From contig CP070233.1 in assembly GCA_017355425.1 (NCBI GenBank), positions 4,195,501-4,259,500 on the forward strand: a DNA stretch of 64,000 bases, written 5' to 3'. The DNA is from Dolichospermum sp. DET69. GTDB lineage: Bacteria > Cyanobacteriota > Cyanobacteriia > Cyanobacteriales > Nostocaceae. Below the pieces are notes generated by a model. It was not told the origin of the DNA and ran no database searches. It worked only from the letters and a program-made list of their open reading frames with translations. Shown in pieces: positions 25,711 to 36,155 of the stretch. Position 1 is the stretch's first letter; the number at the start of each line of letters is the position of its first letter. The position numbers were made by a program, and so were the translations under genes.

Positions 25711-28170
25711 ATGGGGCGATTTGAGAAACGACCAGAAAACCCACGCATTAGAGGTGAGCTATCCAGAGCCGCTGAAAATGCTCTATGGGATGTAGTTGAG
25801 GATTTAGAAAATCTTCAACAAAATGTGCTGAGGTCGTTGCAGGAAGACGTAAAACGGCTAGAAACTGAAAAAAACCGATTATCTAACGATATTCAAAAGT
25901 TAATTGAGGAAAAGGAGCATTTACAACAATCACGACAAATCACTGAGCAGCAGGTGTTAATCCGTCAATTAGCAGAAGTTTTAGCCAAACATATATCTTC
26001 TCAATTACAATCGTCACTGAAAACTTTAGCTACTCAAGCCGTAGAGCATAACCCCTCTGATCAAGCTGCGCTTCAAAATACTCAATTAGGTAATAATGCA
26101 GTTAATGAAATCGAACAGAATGTCAATAATATGCTAGACAGTCTGGATGATACCGTCACTATTGCCTTTAGTTCACTATTACAAGAACTCAAAAACTATC
26201 AAGGTGATCTTTCTCAACAGTTGTCACGGATGTATAGCCAACAACAGCAAGGGGAGGTAATATTAGCAGAATTTGTGAATCGTCTGCGAGGTGAGGTAGA
26301 AAAAAATCGAGACACTAATTCTGTCAAGGTAGTAACAGGAGGCGCACTCACTGTTTTACAACTACCTAATAGCCCACGTGGCGAAGCTATAGCTTATCAA
26401 AATGGGAATGGGGAAAAATCCTCACAAAGAATGATTGTTGAACCAGTTACTTTGATTCCCCATGAATTACCACACGGTGATTCTACATCAGCAGCTAATG
26501 CGGTTATATTATCTTCCCCAACCAACAAAAGCCCTGAACCCAGTTCTTTCGTAAATCCAGATTTACCAACAGCAATACCGGAAGATAAAAGCCCTGAACC
26601 CAGTTCTTTCGTAAATCCAGATTTACCAACAGCGATACCGGAAGATAAAAATCCTGAATCTAGTTCTTTTGTAAATCCAGATTTACCAACAGCGATACCG
26701 GAAGATAAAAGCCCTGAACCTAGTTCTTTCGTAAATCCAGATTTACCAACAGTGATACCGGAAGACAAAAATCCTGAACCTAGTTCTTTCGTAAATCTAG
26801 ATTTACCAACAGCAATACCAGAAGACAAAAATCCTGAACCTAGTTCTTTCGTAAATCCAGATACATCACAGGAAGACAAAAACCTTGAACCGACTGCTGT
26901 TTTGACTTCTAAAGTATTAACAGCACCATCCCTGGGAGATACCCCATCTGAACCACGTTCTGTTTTAACTCCTAATTTACCAACAGGACGACCACCAACA
27001 CCAAAATTAAGACGGGAAACAACATCCAAACAACAAACAACTCCCAGAGAACAAACTACTCCCAGACAACAAATAAATCCCAGAGAACAAACTACTCCCA
27101 GAGAACAAACTACTCCCAGACAACAAAGATCCCGCACATCTCCTAACTGGTCAGAATTACAGATAGGTTTTCTTTTGATCTCTTTGTCTACAGTGGTTTC
27201 GTCTCTTTACAACGTAGCCATTAAAGCGATTTTCTTTACAGCTTCTAATTCCTTGGGAGGATTACCAACACAGCAGCTAATCTTACCTACATTGGGTAAT
27301 ATTTTCTTGATTTTGATGCTACGTTTATTAGTGGTTGTGCCATTAATGTTACTTTTATCGCCCATATTACATCCTCCTATTTGGCAAGAGCTAGAAAATT
27401 TATTTACTTCATTACGAGCAAATGCAACCCCTATTCAGCAGAAAAGTAAACAGGCTTTATTTTTATCAATCATTAGCGGTTGCTTGTTATTCTTATCACA
27501 GGTACTTATTTATATTGCTATTGGTGAAGTCACAACAGGAATGGCGATCGCCCTCTTCTTTATCTATCCAGTTATGAGTGTGTTTCTGTCGTGGTTTCTA
27601 TTTCAAGAACGTCCTAATGTACTGATTACTGGGGCAATGGCGGCAATTTTTTGTGGTGAACTGTTGATTTTAGCTAATCAGTCTATAGGGGTGAATAATA
27701 CCTCATTAGGAAGCATTACAGCTATTTTCTCTGGGGTAGCATTTGCAATGTACGTCGTTTTTACCAGGATATGCGCCACTAAACTCAAATTACATCCGGT
27801 ATCTTTGACTTTAATTAACTTCACTACCATGTTGTTATTAAGTTTTATTTGCTTAATTATCCCTTTACCCAGTAATTTAGCTTTAGCAATTAACTCATCT
27901 AATGGACTCGAACTGGTATTAAGTGCTTTTATATTAGGTGTTCTGACTTTATGCGGTTACTTATTCAATAATTTTGGTATTCGTAAACTAGGCTCTCCCT
28001 ACTCATCTTTGATTGGAGCTACAGTCCCCATTTTAACCGTGATTTTCGCTGGTGTAATGCTCCAAGAATCTCTAGATATTGTCCAAGTTATAGGAGTTAT
28101 CTTAGTGACGATTGGTACAGCAAGTATTACCTGGAAAAAAACACCCAATCAGCCACAACCATCTAAATAG
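25711..28170 (+). CDS. Fusion of coiled coil, repeat linker and EamA (DMT) transporter
   Basis: 819 residues in three parts. Residues ~10-200 are helical with a coiled coil (VKRLETEKNRLSNDIQKLIE). Residues ~272-390 are six 20-residue repeats of the type SPEPSSFVNPDLPTAIPEDK, then a ~40-residue TTPREQTTPRQQ stretch. From ~residue 485 to the end there are about ten membrane helices of an EamA drug/metabolite transporter (two halves, e.g. ITAIFSGVAFAMYVVFTR). EamA proteins are normally ~300 residues, so the N-terminal ~480 residues are an unusual extension. The cargo is unknown. Confidence 0.85.
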   Translation: MGRFEKRPENPRIRGELSRAAENALWDVVEDLENLQQNVLRSLQEDVKRLETEKNRLSNDIQKLIEEKEHLQQSRQITEQQVLIRQLAEVLAKHISSQLQSSLKTLATQAVEHNPSDQAALQNTQLGNNAVNEIEQNVNNMLDSLDDTVTIAFSSLLQELKNYQGDLSQQLSRMYSQQQQGEVILAEFVNRLRGEVEKNRDTNSVKVVTGGALTVLQLPNSPRGEAIAYQNGNGEKSSQRMIVEPVTLIPHELPHGDSTSAANAVILSSPTNKSPEPSSFVNPDLPTAIPEDKSPEPSSFVNPDLPTAIPEDKNPESSSFVNPDLPTAIPEDKSPEPSSFVNPDLPTVIPEDKNPEPSSFVNLDLPTAIPEDKNPEPSSFVNPDTSQEDKNLEPTAVLTSKVLTAPSLGDTPSEPRSVLTPNLPTGRPPTPKLRRETTSKQQTTPREQTTPRQQINPREQTTPREQTTPRQQRSRTSPNWSELQIGFLLISLSTVVSSLYNVAIKAIFFTASNSLGGLPTQQLILPTLGNIFLILMLRLLVVVPLMLLLSPILHPPIWQELENLFTSLRANATPIQQKSKQALFLSIISGCLLFLSQVLIYIAIGEVTTGMAIALFFIYPVMSVFLSWFLFQERPNVLITGAMAAIFCGELLILANQSIGVNNTSLGSITAIFSGVAFAMYVVFTRICATKLKLHPVSLTLINFTTMLLLSFICLIIPLPSNLALAINSSNGLELVLSAFILGVLTLCGYLFNNFGIRKLGSPYSSLIGATVPILTVIFAGVMLQESLDIVQVIGVILVTIGTASITWKKTPNQPQPSK
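26527..26880 (+). repeat. Six in-frame 60-bp tandem repeats
   Basis: Units run in exact 60-bp register (26521, 26581, 26641, 26701, 26761 and a shortened sixth) with few base changes. Each encodes SPEPSSFVNPDLPTAIPEDK or close variants. The high identity indicates recent expansion or repeat homogenisation within the gene. The antisense frame is open across it (26397-27137) only because the repeat has no stops there. Confidence 0.9.
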
Positions 28171-28171
28171 G

Positions 28172-28429
28172 AGTCACCGTAGGGGCAATCCCCCCGTGGT
28201 TGCCCCTCTTGTGGAGTCACCGTAGGGGCAATCCCCCCGTGGTTGCCCCTCTTGTGGAGTCACCGTAGGGGCAATCCCCCCGTGGTTGCCCCTCTTGTGG
28301 AGTCACCGTAGGGGCAATCCCCCCGTGGTTGCCCCTCTTGTGGAGTCACCGTAGGGGCAATCCCCCCGTGGTTGCCCCTCTTGTGGAGTCACCGTAGGGG
28401 CAATCCCCCCGTGGTTGCCCCTCTTGTGG
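28172..28429. repeat. Six perfect 43-bp tandem repeats
   Basis: Copies start at 28172, 28215, 28258, 28301, 28344 and 28387, with a seventh partial unit (agtcaccga) at 28430. Each contains ggggcaa ... ttgcccc inverted arms around atccccccgtgg-type bases and ends ctcttgtgg. All six appear identical. They begin two bases after the transporter stop codon (28168-28170). No spacers, so not a CRISPR. Confidence 0.92.
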
Positions 28430-29747
<1,318 letters not shown>

Positions 29748-29845
29748 AAAACACAATTTTTATGTGGGGTAGGGTGGTATATTTACCAACCCTACAGTTA
29801 TGAATCTATTTAATTATAGGAATTGAGGGGTAAGGCGAAAGTCTC

Positions 29846-30415
29846 TTATTTAGGGTTAACACCCAAGGGCTTTGTAGACACCGCGCCAGAACCGCTAGAT
29901 CCTTCACTGGCATCAATACAAGTATCTAATGCCTGAGTAGGACTCAAATCAATTTCTCGACGTAAACCAACTACACATTCAGCAAAGGTTACTGGTAACA
30001 AACTGCGACTACAGGATGTTAAAGTAGCTGAATTTTCAGAACCCTGATAACTTTTACTAATGCTAACTACACAGGTTGCTAAATCCTGTGGACGGCGAGC
30101 TTGACGACAGGAAGAAAGGGCATCCACAGGTGTATTTTGTGTAAGCTTATGAATTTCTGCTACACATGAGGATAACTCTCGTGGTCTCAGTGCAGAGGCA
30201 CAACTTTGAGATGCTTGGTTTTTGCTGACACCTACGCTCAATAGTTGAGCAGCACAAACCCGATAGTCATTCCGATATGAATCGGTAACAGCCATAGTAG
30301 GTAAACTACTGGTTAGTAATCCACCTATAGTTATAAATGATGCTGTAAATGCTCTGAAGGAATAATTTGTTTGTTTGTTCCCAAAGTTACTCATTTTTTT
30401 TTCGCTTTTTAACAT
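29846..30415 (-). CDS. Exported protein with repeated cysteine motifs
   Basis: About 189 residues with an N-terminal signal (AFTASFITIGGLLTSSLPTMA) and then four similar units, each with cysteines spaced alike: VCAAQLLSVGVSKNQASQSC, SSCVAEIHKLT...SSC, ATCVVSISKSY...TSC and AECVVGLRREI...DTC. The units probably form disulfide-linked helical hairpins outside the cytoplasm. The frame opens to a TTG at 30436; ATG 30415 or 30394 is the likely start. Convergent with hetR. Function unknown. Confidence 0.7.
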   Translation of the reverse strand: MLKSEKKMSNFGNKQTNYSFRAFTASFITIGGLLTSSLPTMAVTDSYRNDYRVCAAQLLSVGVSKNQASQSCASALRPRELSSCVAEIHKLTQNTPVDALSSCRQARRPQDLATCVVSISKSYQGSENSATLTSCSRSLLPVTFAECVVGLRREIDLSPTQALDTCIDASEGSSGSGAVSTKPLGVNPK

Positions 30416-30645
30416 AACCGTTTTCGATTCAACCAAGGTTATGCTACCGTAGAATCTGCTCCCAATCTTCTACCACGGTGCAATCACCAGAAATTTACCG
30501 AAAATTGGTAAATTTAACGGATTGATTTATCTGAATATTAATGGTGAATAAAAGACAATTTAGCTATAAATGTCTATGCTTCTGGGAACTATGCCATAAT
30601 GGTAGGTCTGAATAAAATTTTAGAAGGATTAAATTAAGGAAACTC

Positions 30646-31254
30646 ATGTCCCGATATAGAGGACCCCGCCTCAGAATTGTCCGTCGTTTAGGCGAATTAC
30701 CAGGTTTAACTCGGAAGAGTGCTAGACGTGCTTATCCCCCAGGACAGCATGGCCAAAACCGTAAAAAGCGCTCTGAGTATGCTATCCGTCTAGAGGAAAA
30801 GCAAAAACTCCGCATGAACTACGGTTTAACCGAAAAACAAATGCTCCGCTATGTTCGTAAAGCCAGACGAGTTGCTGGTTCTACTGGGCAGGTGTTACTG
30901 CAATTGTTAGAAATGCGCCTGGATAATACCGTTTTCCGGATGGGTATGGCTCCCACAATCCCAGCCGCCCGTCAATTGGTGAATCACGGTCATTTAACTG
31001 TTAATGGCCGCGTTGTAGATATTGCCAGCTATCAGTGCCGTCCTGGTGAAGAAGTTGCTGTGAGAAACAGAGAAGCTTCTAAGAAGTTAGTGGAAGCTAA
31101 TTTGCAATATCCCGGTTTAGCTAACCTTCCTAGTCATCTAGAGTTTGATAAAACTAAGTTGTCTGGTAAGGTCAATAGTGTAATTGAACGGGAATGGGTA
31201 GCATTACAAGTTAATGAACTACTCGTGGTGGAATACTACTCACGTCAAGCGTAG
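30646..31254 (+). CDS. rpsD: 30S ribosomal protein S4
   Basis: A primary 16S rRNA-binding protein of the small subunit. 202 residues, starting [16 protein letters not shown] as in cyanobacterial S4, with the S4 RNA-binding domain at ~90-150 ([10 protein letters not shown]...[15 protein letters not shown]). It is encoded alone, not in the alpha operon, which is usual in cyanobacteria. A purine-rich aagga precedes the ATG. Confidence 0.98.
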   Translation: MSRYRGPRLRIVRRLGELPGLTRKSARRAYPPGQHGQNRKKRSEYAIRLEEKQKLRMNYGLTEKQMLRYVRKARRVAGSTGQVLLQLLEMRLDNTVFRMGMAPTIPAARQLVNHGHLTVNGRVVDIASYQCRPGEEVAVRNREASKKLVEANLQYPGLANLPSHLEFDKTKLSGKVNSVIEREWVALQVNELLVVEYYSRQA

Positions 31255-31478
31255 TAGTCAATGGTCAGTGGTCAGTGGTCAGTGCTTATTAGACAACTGA
31301 CAACTGACAACCAACAACTAACTAATGACTAAGAAACTTACAAATAAAAAAATATCCCAAATTTTCTTGTGATGCAGGCATTTTAATAATAATATCAGGA
31401 CGGGCAAGATGCCCATCCCACAAGATTTGGTTATCTTTTTGTGGAATCCTCTAATGACTAATGACCAATAACCAATGA

Positions 31479-32483
31479 CTAACCACCAATCTGCGACATA
31501 GTACGGGTGTATGTGCCGACAGTACCAGAGTCGCGTTGCTTAAAGTTTATTTCTGATTTAATATTTAAAATTTTTCTGACTTCTGCTTGCAATTCATTTG
31601 TACTCATGCCAGCCCGTAAAGCTGTTTTTAAGTCAATTTGACCTGTTTCGTTTAATAAGCAGGGACGTAGCCAACCATCGGCACTTAAACGCATCCGATT
31701 ACAGCGATCGCAAAAACATTCTGACATTTGACTAATAAATCCTATTGTTCCTTTAGCACCAGGAATTTGAAAGACATCAGCCGGTCCATTACCGCGAATT
31801 TGGGATTCTGTTAAGCCCCAACGCTCACGAATGGATTGACGTAAATCCGCTGAAGATATCCAACCGCGATCGCTAAATAAGTCTCCGTTGCCAATGGGCA
31901 TAAATTCAATAAATCTGACGTGCCATTGTTTATCAATGGTTAAAGCAGCCAAATCTAAGATTTCATGGTCATTAACGCCAGGAATTACGACTACATTTAA
32001 TTTTAATGGGCTGAATCCTACTTTATAAGCAGACTGGATTCCTTGCCATACTTGCTGCCAGCGTCCACGTCCATTATTACCGATTATTTCTTCAAATATA
32101 TGTGGATCTAGAGAATCTAAACTTATATTAATTCTTGTTAAACCTGCATCATAGAGATTTTGGGCAATGGGAGCAAGTAAAAATCCATTTGTAGTCATTG
32201 CTAAATCTTGAGTTTCGGGAAGATGAGCAATTTTTTCGACTAAATCAACTACATGAGGACGAAGTAAGGGTTCACCACCTGTTAAGCGAAAGCGGGTAAA
32301 ACCAACAGGGATAAAGACTTCTTGAATGAGGGTAAGCAGTTCTTTATCAGTTAATAATTGCTGTTTGACGATATAGTCAAGTTCTGCACCTGCTGGCATA
32401 CAGTATTGACAACGAAAGTTACAGCGATCAATTAAACTGATGCGGAGGTAGTCCACTTTGTTTATAGTTGCGCTGGTTGTCAT
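31479..32483 (-). CDS. moaA: GTP 3',8-cyclase (molybdenum cofactor)
   Basis: A radical SAM enzyme that converts GTP to the cyclic intermediate of molybdopterin. 334 residues. The SAM cluster cysteines are C21, C25 and C28 in CNFRCQYC; the second cluster is in [10 protein letters not shown] and the nearby LRPC. The Gly-Gly end (MSQIGG) is typical and needed for activity. It serves enzymes such as nitrate reductase. No other moa genes are in the window. Confidence 0.97.
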   Translation of the reverse strand: MTTSATINKVDYLRISLIDRCNFRCQYCMPAGAELDYIVKQQLLTDKELLTLIQEVFIPVGFTRFRLTGGEPLLRPHVVDLVEKIAHLPETQDLAMTTNGFLLAPIAQNLYDAGLTRINISLDSLDPHIFEEIIGNNGRGRWQQVWQGIQSAYKVGFSPLKLNVVVIPGVNDHEILDLAALTIDKQWHVRFIEFMPIGNGDLFSDRGWISSADLRQSIRERWGLTESQIRGNGPADVFQIPGAKGTIGFISQMSECFCDRCNRMRLSADGWLRPCLLNETGQIDLKTALRAGMSTNELQAEVRKILNIKSEINFKQRDSGTVGTYTRTMSQIGG

Positions 32484-32692
32484 ATTTAAAGAAGGGGTGA
32501 CAGATTAAACAATTTTATTATAGAGCCTATGATTGCCGGAAGGTACACAAAACTCAAAATTTAAAAGGTAAATTCCACAAGCATTTTAGGAATTTGTTAG
32601 AATATCTTGAGAAATCCGAGGATTGCAAGCTGTATTTTTCTGAATTTTAAGTTATGAAATAAACTCAGTTATATTTAGAGGAAACTAATTCC

Positions 32693-32947
32693 ATGAATAC
32701 CGAACAAATTTTATTAGAAAAATGGCGCATTTTACCTTCTGAAAAACAACTTCAGGTATTAAATTTGGTTAATACTCTTATTGAAGAAAATCGAAATCAG
32801 CTAACTCTATCTTCCTATCAACCTAAAACATCTTTAGGGGCAAAGTTGTTGGCAATTCGTCAAGAAATTATGCAAGAACAACCTCCGCTAGAATCTTGGG
32901 AAGAATTAGAACAAGAAATAGGAGAAAGACGAGGAGAGAAAGAGTGA
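32693..32947 (+). CDS. Orphan antitoxin-like protein
   Basis: 84 residues starting TEQILLEKWRILPSEKQLQV and ending in an acidic/basic tail (ELEQEIGERRGEKE), the style of small antitoxins that precede PIN toxins. A GTG overlapping its stop (GTGA, 32944-32947) begins VIFLHP and then stops after seven codons, as if the following toxin (usually xIFLDT..) had been lost. Just beyond it starts a mobile repeat at 33032. The antitoxin call is from resemblance and context. Confidence 0.55.
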   Translation: MNTEQILLEKWRILPSEKQLQVLNLVNTLIEENRNQLTLSSYQPKTSLGAKLLAIRQEIMQEQPPLESWEELEQEIGERRGEKE

Positions 32948-33031
32948 TTTTTTTACATCCATAAAATTAATATATTTGGTATTAAATAGGCTGATTTTCC
33001 CAAAAATCAAATAGTTGATATAGAATTTAGG

Positions 33032-33426
33032 ACTTACGCATTGATAAAAAAATTAAATATGTATGGCTGTAAAAACCACATTTATCGTAGGGGTTTAGCA
33101 CTGCTCATTGGTGTCAACTTAGGCTACAGATGGCTTATTTGTTGGTTTCCACACCCGCCCAGAACTGAAGTTCAGGGCTAATAACCGAAGTCTACTGAAG
33201 TAGACTAAAGATTTTCGGGATATTCAGTCATCTTTAGATGACTTTTGCTATTAGACTGGGAATTCATTCCCAGTCGGGCTATAGGTTTTACGTTAATTTG
33301 ACACCTATGAGCACTGCTAAACCCCTACCTCACAGTTGATTTATCGGTCAAAATAGCATTAATTGCCGCCTGAAATAAGGTGTTTTGGTGAAAGCATATC
33401 ATGATTGATTTGCACAGCGCGTAAGT
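33032..33426. mobile_element. Non-autonomous composite element with acttacgc ends
   Basis: The outer ends are acttacgc (33032-33039) and its complement (33419-33426). Inside is a second inverted pair of 31 bp with two mismatches: gtaggggtttagcactgctc (from 33090) and its complement ending about 33339. The core holds the three-hairpin repeat (33189-33275). The ends match, in reverse orientation, those of the larger element at 51946-52941. No protein is encoded. Confidence 0.7.
33189..33275 (+). repeat. Three-hairpin dispersed repeat (copy 3)
   Basis: Palindromes A agtctactgaagtagact (33189-33206), B agtcatctttagatgact (33226-33243) and C ctgggaattcattcccag (33256-33273) in the same order and orientation as copy 2 (19842-19924), preceded by cagggctaataacc. 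Confidence 0.75.
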
Positions 33427-33433
33427 TCTAGAA

Positions 33434-33916
33434 TTATCGTTTAATTTGGTTAGGAAAGTCAGGAACTAACAAAGATTGTGATAGTTCACCTTGTTCATTA
33501 TAGAATTTTATTTGACCTTGTTCATTACATAACCATACTTCAATTGCTTGAGATTCTAAATATAATTTTTTCTTAAATTCCATTTCCTCAAAGGTATTAC
33601 CAGTGGATTTAACTTCTATACAAATTTCTGGGGCTATAGAAGCTGATATTTCATCTTGAATTTGATCAAATCTTTGGTCTGAACACCAAACTACATCAGC
33701 AACTTTAACTCCATCTGATGTATTAATTGCACATTCTGGCATGACTTCACCAGTTTTCAATAAAGATTCTAATAGACGTTGGATTCTTCCTTGATAAAAT
33801 GAGTGTTTAATCTTTACAGGACTCATGATGATTTGCCCCCATTTATTCAATTCAATCTTGAAGGGTAAATCTTGTAATTGTTTATTTTCACAAACTTCTT
33901 CCCATCTCATAGTCAT
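33434..33916 (-). CDS. Uma2 family endonuclease-like protein (DUF820)
   Basis: A 160-residue PD-(D/E)XK fold protein. The core shows ADVVWCSD, then PEICIEVKSTGNT with the E-V-K catalytic-type motif, and EVWLCNEQGQIKFY. The Uma2 family is greatly expanded in cyanobacteria, often near mobile elements; most members have no proven function. The stop lies just beyond the mobile repeat ending at 33426. Confidence 0.85.
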   Translation of the reverse strand: MTMRWEEVCENKQLQDLPFKIELNKWGQIIMSPVKIKHSFYQGRIQRLLESLLKTGEVMPECAINTSDGVKVADVVWCSDQRFDQIQDEISASIAPEICIEVKSTGNTFEEMEFKKKLYLESQAIEVWLCNEQGQIKFYNEQGELSQSLLVPDFPNQIKR

Positions 33917-34045
33917 TTACCTAGAGTGATAAGATTCATCTTAACTGATTTTGCAAAGGAATAAAACAAAGAAAAATGATAAGTTAGCGATTTCCATAGA
34001 GCGATTTGCGATCGCCACTTATACTAGAAGAGTTAGCGTTAGCGA

Positions 34046-34432
34046 TTACCAAATTACAGGACAGTCATAGTTCTGGAAAACTGAGTCTCGACTAATTAAT
34101 GTTGCATTTTCAACTTTACATTGAGCTATTAGAAGTCTATCAAATGGATCTTTGTGGTGTAGAGGTAAGTTTTTTAGTTCTAGAATATGGAGAAAAGTTA
34201 TAGATATTAAGTTAATATTATTTTGTTCCTGCTGAGTCTTTAGCATAAGTTCTAAATCATCTCTAAGAGTTAGTTTTCCTAACTGAATTTTGATTTGCAT
34301 TTCCCATAGGCTAACGATGCTTAGAAGTAACTCATTATTAGGATTTTGAAGTAATATTAGCGTCTCTCTAGGTATACGGTCTGGTTCGCTATGCCACCAC
34401 ATAAAAGTGTGGGTATCGAATAGTAATTTTAT
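34046..34432 (-). CDS. PIN-domain toxin whose family start position is ATA
   Basis: The PIN domain frame reads KLLFDTHTFMWWHSEPDRIP from 34429 downward and continues with SLWEMQIKI and KDPFDRLLIAQC. The natural start, overlapping the antitoxin stop, is ATA (34432-34430, ATAA overlap) where relatives would have ATG or GTG. The first in-frame ATG (34402) is ten codons later and would drop the catalytic Asp of FDTH. So the toxin is either silent or started from a very weak codon. C-terminal end FQNYDCPVIW is intact. Confidence 0.75.
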   Translation of the reverse strand: MKLLFDTHTFMWWHSEPDRIPRETLILLQNPNNELLLSIVSLWEMQIKIQLGKLTLRDDLELMLKTQQEQNNINLISITFLHILELKNLPLHHKDPFDRLLIAQCKVENATLISRDSVFQNYDCPVIW

Positions 34433-34710
34433 GTTTCACCAAGCCAAAACTCATCAGGTAGTGGATCATCAAAGTCATCATTGAATACACAAGAACCTAA
34501 ACCGAGTCCTGGCTGTCGTAATCTTTTATTTGGCATAGACTGAGGTTCTTTATTAATCTTTACTTCTACCCATTGCAATAACTGTGTGGCCAGTTGAATT
34601 TGCTCCTTTTCATCAAGACTTTTGAGAAGATGTTCAGCAAGCATCGCTCTGTATAGAGGAGGTAAAGTTAATACTGCTCCAAAAATTTCATCGTAAGTAA
34701 CGTTAGCCAT
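34429..34710 (-). CDS. Antitoxin of the adjacent PIN toxin
   Basis: 93 residues. The N-terminal half (VLTLPPLYRAMLAEHLLKSL) resembles addiction-module antitoxins; the C-terminal end (DDFDDPLPDEFWLGET) matches the tail by which such antitoxins cap PIN toxins. The TAA stop overlaps the toxin's expected start by one base step (ATAA), indicating translational coupling in the ancestral operon. Confidence 0.75.
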   Translation of the reverse strand: MANVTYDEIFGAVLTLPPLYRAMLAEHLLKSLDEKEQIQLATQLLQWVEVKINKEPQSMPNKRLRQPGLGLGSCVFNDDFDDPLPDEFWLGET

Positions 34711-34886
34711 ACAGAAAACTCCTTACAGAGTGTGGTAATGGCATTTTAGCATAAATGCGCTTAACCTACCCTACAGACTAGGGGTGATAATTAAGCGTGT
34801 ATCAATATATCCCCATCAGAGACTCACGCAAATGGTAAGTCTCATAAGGGAGAATATAAAGCGAAATCAAGCTTCAAAAATATGCT

Positions 34887-35252
34887 TTAGACAGCTAACC
34901 TCAACTGCTGAGGTAGTTGTTGCAAAATTAAGTTGATGACTTCTGGACTCCATTTGAGAACTCGACTACTGAAGTCTGCAAACTGCTTACCTTTAATAGT
35001 GGGTTCCCATTGCCAATAATGCTTTTGCTGGTACTTCATATTTTCCAGCATTTCATTAACACGGCGAGAAGTCCAGTTTTCTCCAGTCCTTTGACTAAGA
35101 TGGTAGGCTATCTCTGTAACAGTGAGAGATTTTTTGGGAGGTGCTTGGTTAATGAGTCCCAAGTCTACCTTGACTGTGATTTCTAGATGTTCCAAAACTT
35201 CAAAGTTGCTGATTGCAAAATGAAGTGGTTGAAGATTGGCATTTTGTGCCAT
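34887..35252 (-). CDS. Hypothetical protein, 121 residues
   Basis: A soluble protein with a possible winged-helix-like middle: SLTVTEIAYHLSQRTGENWT followed by SRRVNEMLENMKYQ, then an aromatic strand (HYWQWEPTIKGKQFADF) and a final LLQ-rich helix. The layout could be a small DNA-binding module, but no family is recognised. It sits among toxin-antitoxin genes, with ~180 bp on one side and 560 bp of empty DNA on the other. Confidence 0.5.
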   Translation of the reverse strand: MAQNANLQPLHFAISNFEVLEHLEITVKVDLGLINQAPPKKSLTVTEIAYHLSQRTGENWTSRRVNEMLENMKYQQKHYWQWEPTIKGKQFADFSSRVLKWSPEVINLILQQLPQQLRLAV

Positions 35253-35813
35253 AATAAATTTGACTCCTGTTTGTTGTAAGGAATTGGACTTCGTGATTCG
35301 TCAAAATCAGGAAGAATATATGAGAGATATATGTCAGCGCTGCTACCACGTAGGCTGACATTTAATTTATGGATGTTAAAGGTTAAGTTTTACTACCCAT
35401 GCTCCAATAATAGCAAAGTAAATAAAATATGTCAAAAAAATTTATACAGTGGCTCTATTTTATATCATGTACATATTATGTACCCCAACTACTAATAATG
35501 TCAATACTTAATATAAAAACAAAAAAATATACAGACTACGGAAACAGAACTTTTCATAGCGTGAAAATTTTGCAGAGAAGCAATCCCAGAAATTTAGGTG
35601 ATTACTTCAATATCGCTCTTAATGAGGTAATTACGTTAATTATTAATTTTGCGTAAGCCCTACATTAGTTTTGATTAGGGTATTAGCTTCGCCAGTACCT
35701 AACCACCTGATTGCTTGATTCAATAATCTAGAAGTCTGTCAATTACAGAGATTTACATGATTTTTGTATGAAAAATCTACTACTTAACCCAAACTACAAT
35801 TTTATTAACTGAA
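35253..35813. other. 561-bp region without a convincing gene
   Basis: AT-rich. A short inverted pair tgtcagc / gctgaca flanks gctgctaccacgta at 35333-35363. A 75-codon plus-strand frame (35429-35656) has many Ile/Tyr/Asn codons and no family look; it ends in gcgtaagccct, similar to the ends of the mobile elements in this window, so this may be an eroded element copy. Confidence 0.4.
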
Positions 35814-36155
35814 CTACAAAAATTCAATATTATTATACATATATTCAGGTTCTAAACATTCCCAAACTAAAACTAAATCACTAATAATTTTTCCAATTGA
35901 CTGACGCTTTTGGCGAGCATAAATAACACCGCAATGTTCAATTCCTGTAGAAGCTAAACTCAGAAAATCATCATCAAAGGTAAAAATCACTCGTTTTTGA
36001 GATAAACAAAAAGCTAATTGTTGTTCATCAGATGCACTAATTAGCCCTTGTTCTGGCGAAGTTGTTGTATCAATTCCTCGTATTCTCAATCCAGTTGCTA
36101 TGGCATTACCAACATTTTCATCAAGGTGAAATTTAATCTTGTTTGACACTTTCAC
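35814..36155 (-). CDS. DUF5615 PIN-like toxin
   Basis: A 113-residue PIN-like protein of the DUF5615 family. Acidic residues expected for the nuclease site appear in KFHLDENVG and FTFDDDFLSLA. It overlaps the upstream DUF433 gene by 23 bp, the standard partner in a predicted type II toxin-antitoxin pair. ATG 36155 gives the usual length. Confidence 0.85.
   Translation of the reverse strand: MKVSNKIKFHLDENVGNAIATGLRIRGIDTTTSPEQGLISASDEQQLAFCLSQKRVIFTFDDDFLSLASTGIEHCGVIYARQKRQSIGKIISDLVLVWECLEPEYMYNNIEFL

Noticed and set aside
26397-27137. 246-codon open frame antisense to the EamA fusion gene
   Set aside because: It is a by-product of the 60-bp repeat having no stop codons on that strand; the sense frame has clear domains.
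28172-28429. Possible CRISPR array
   Set aside because: The 43-bp units are directly adjacent with no variable spacers and there are no cas genes.
35429-35656. 75-codon plus-strand frame
   Set aside because: AT-biased composition, no family look, and its end matches element-like sequence.
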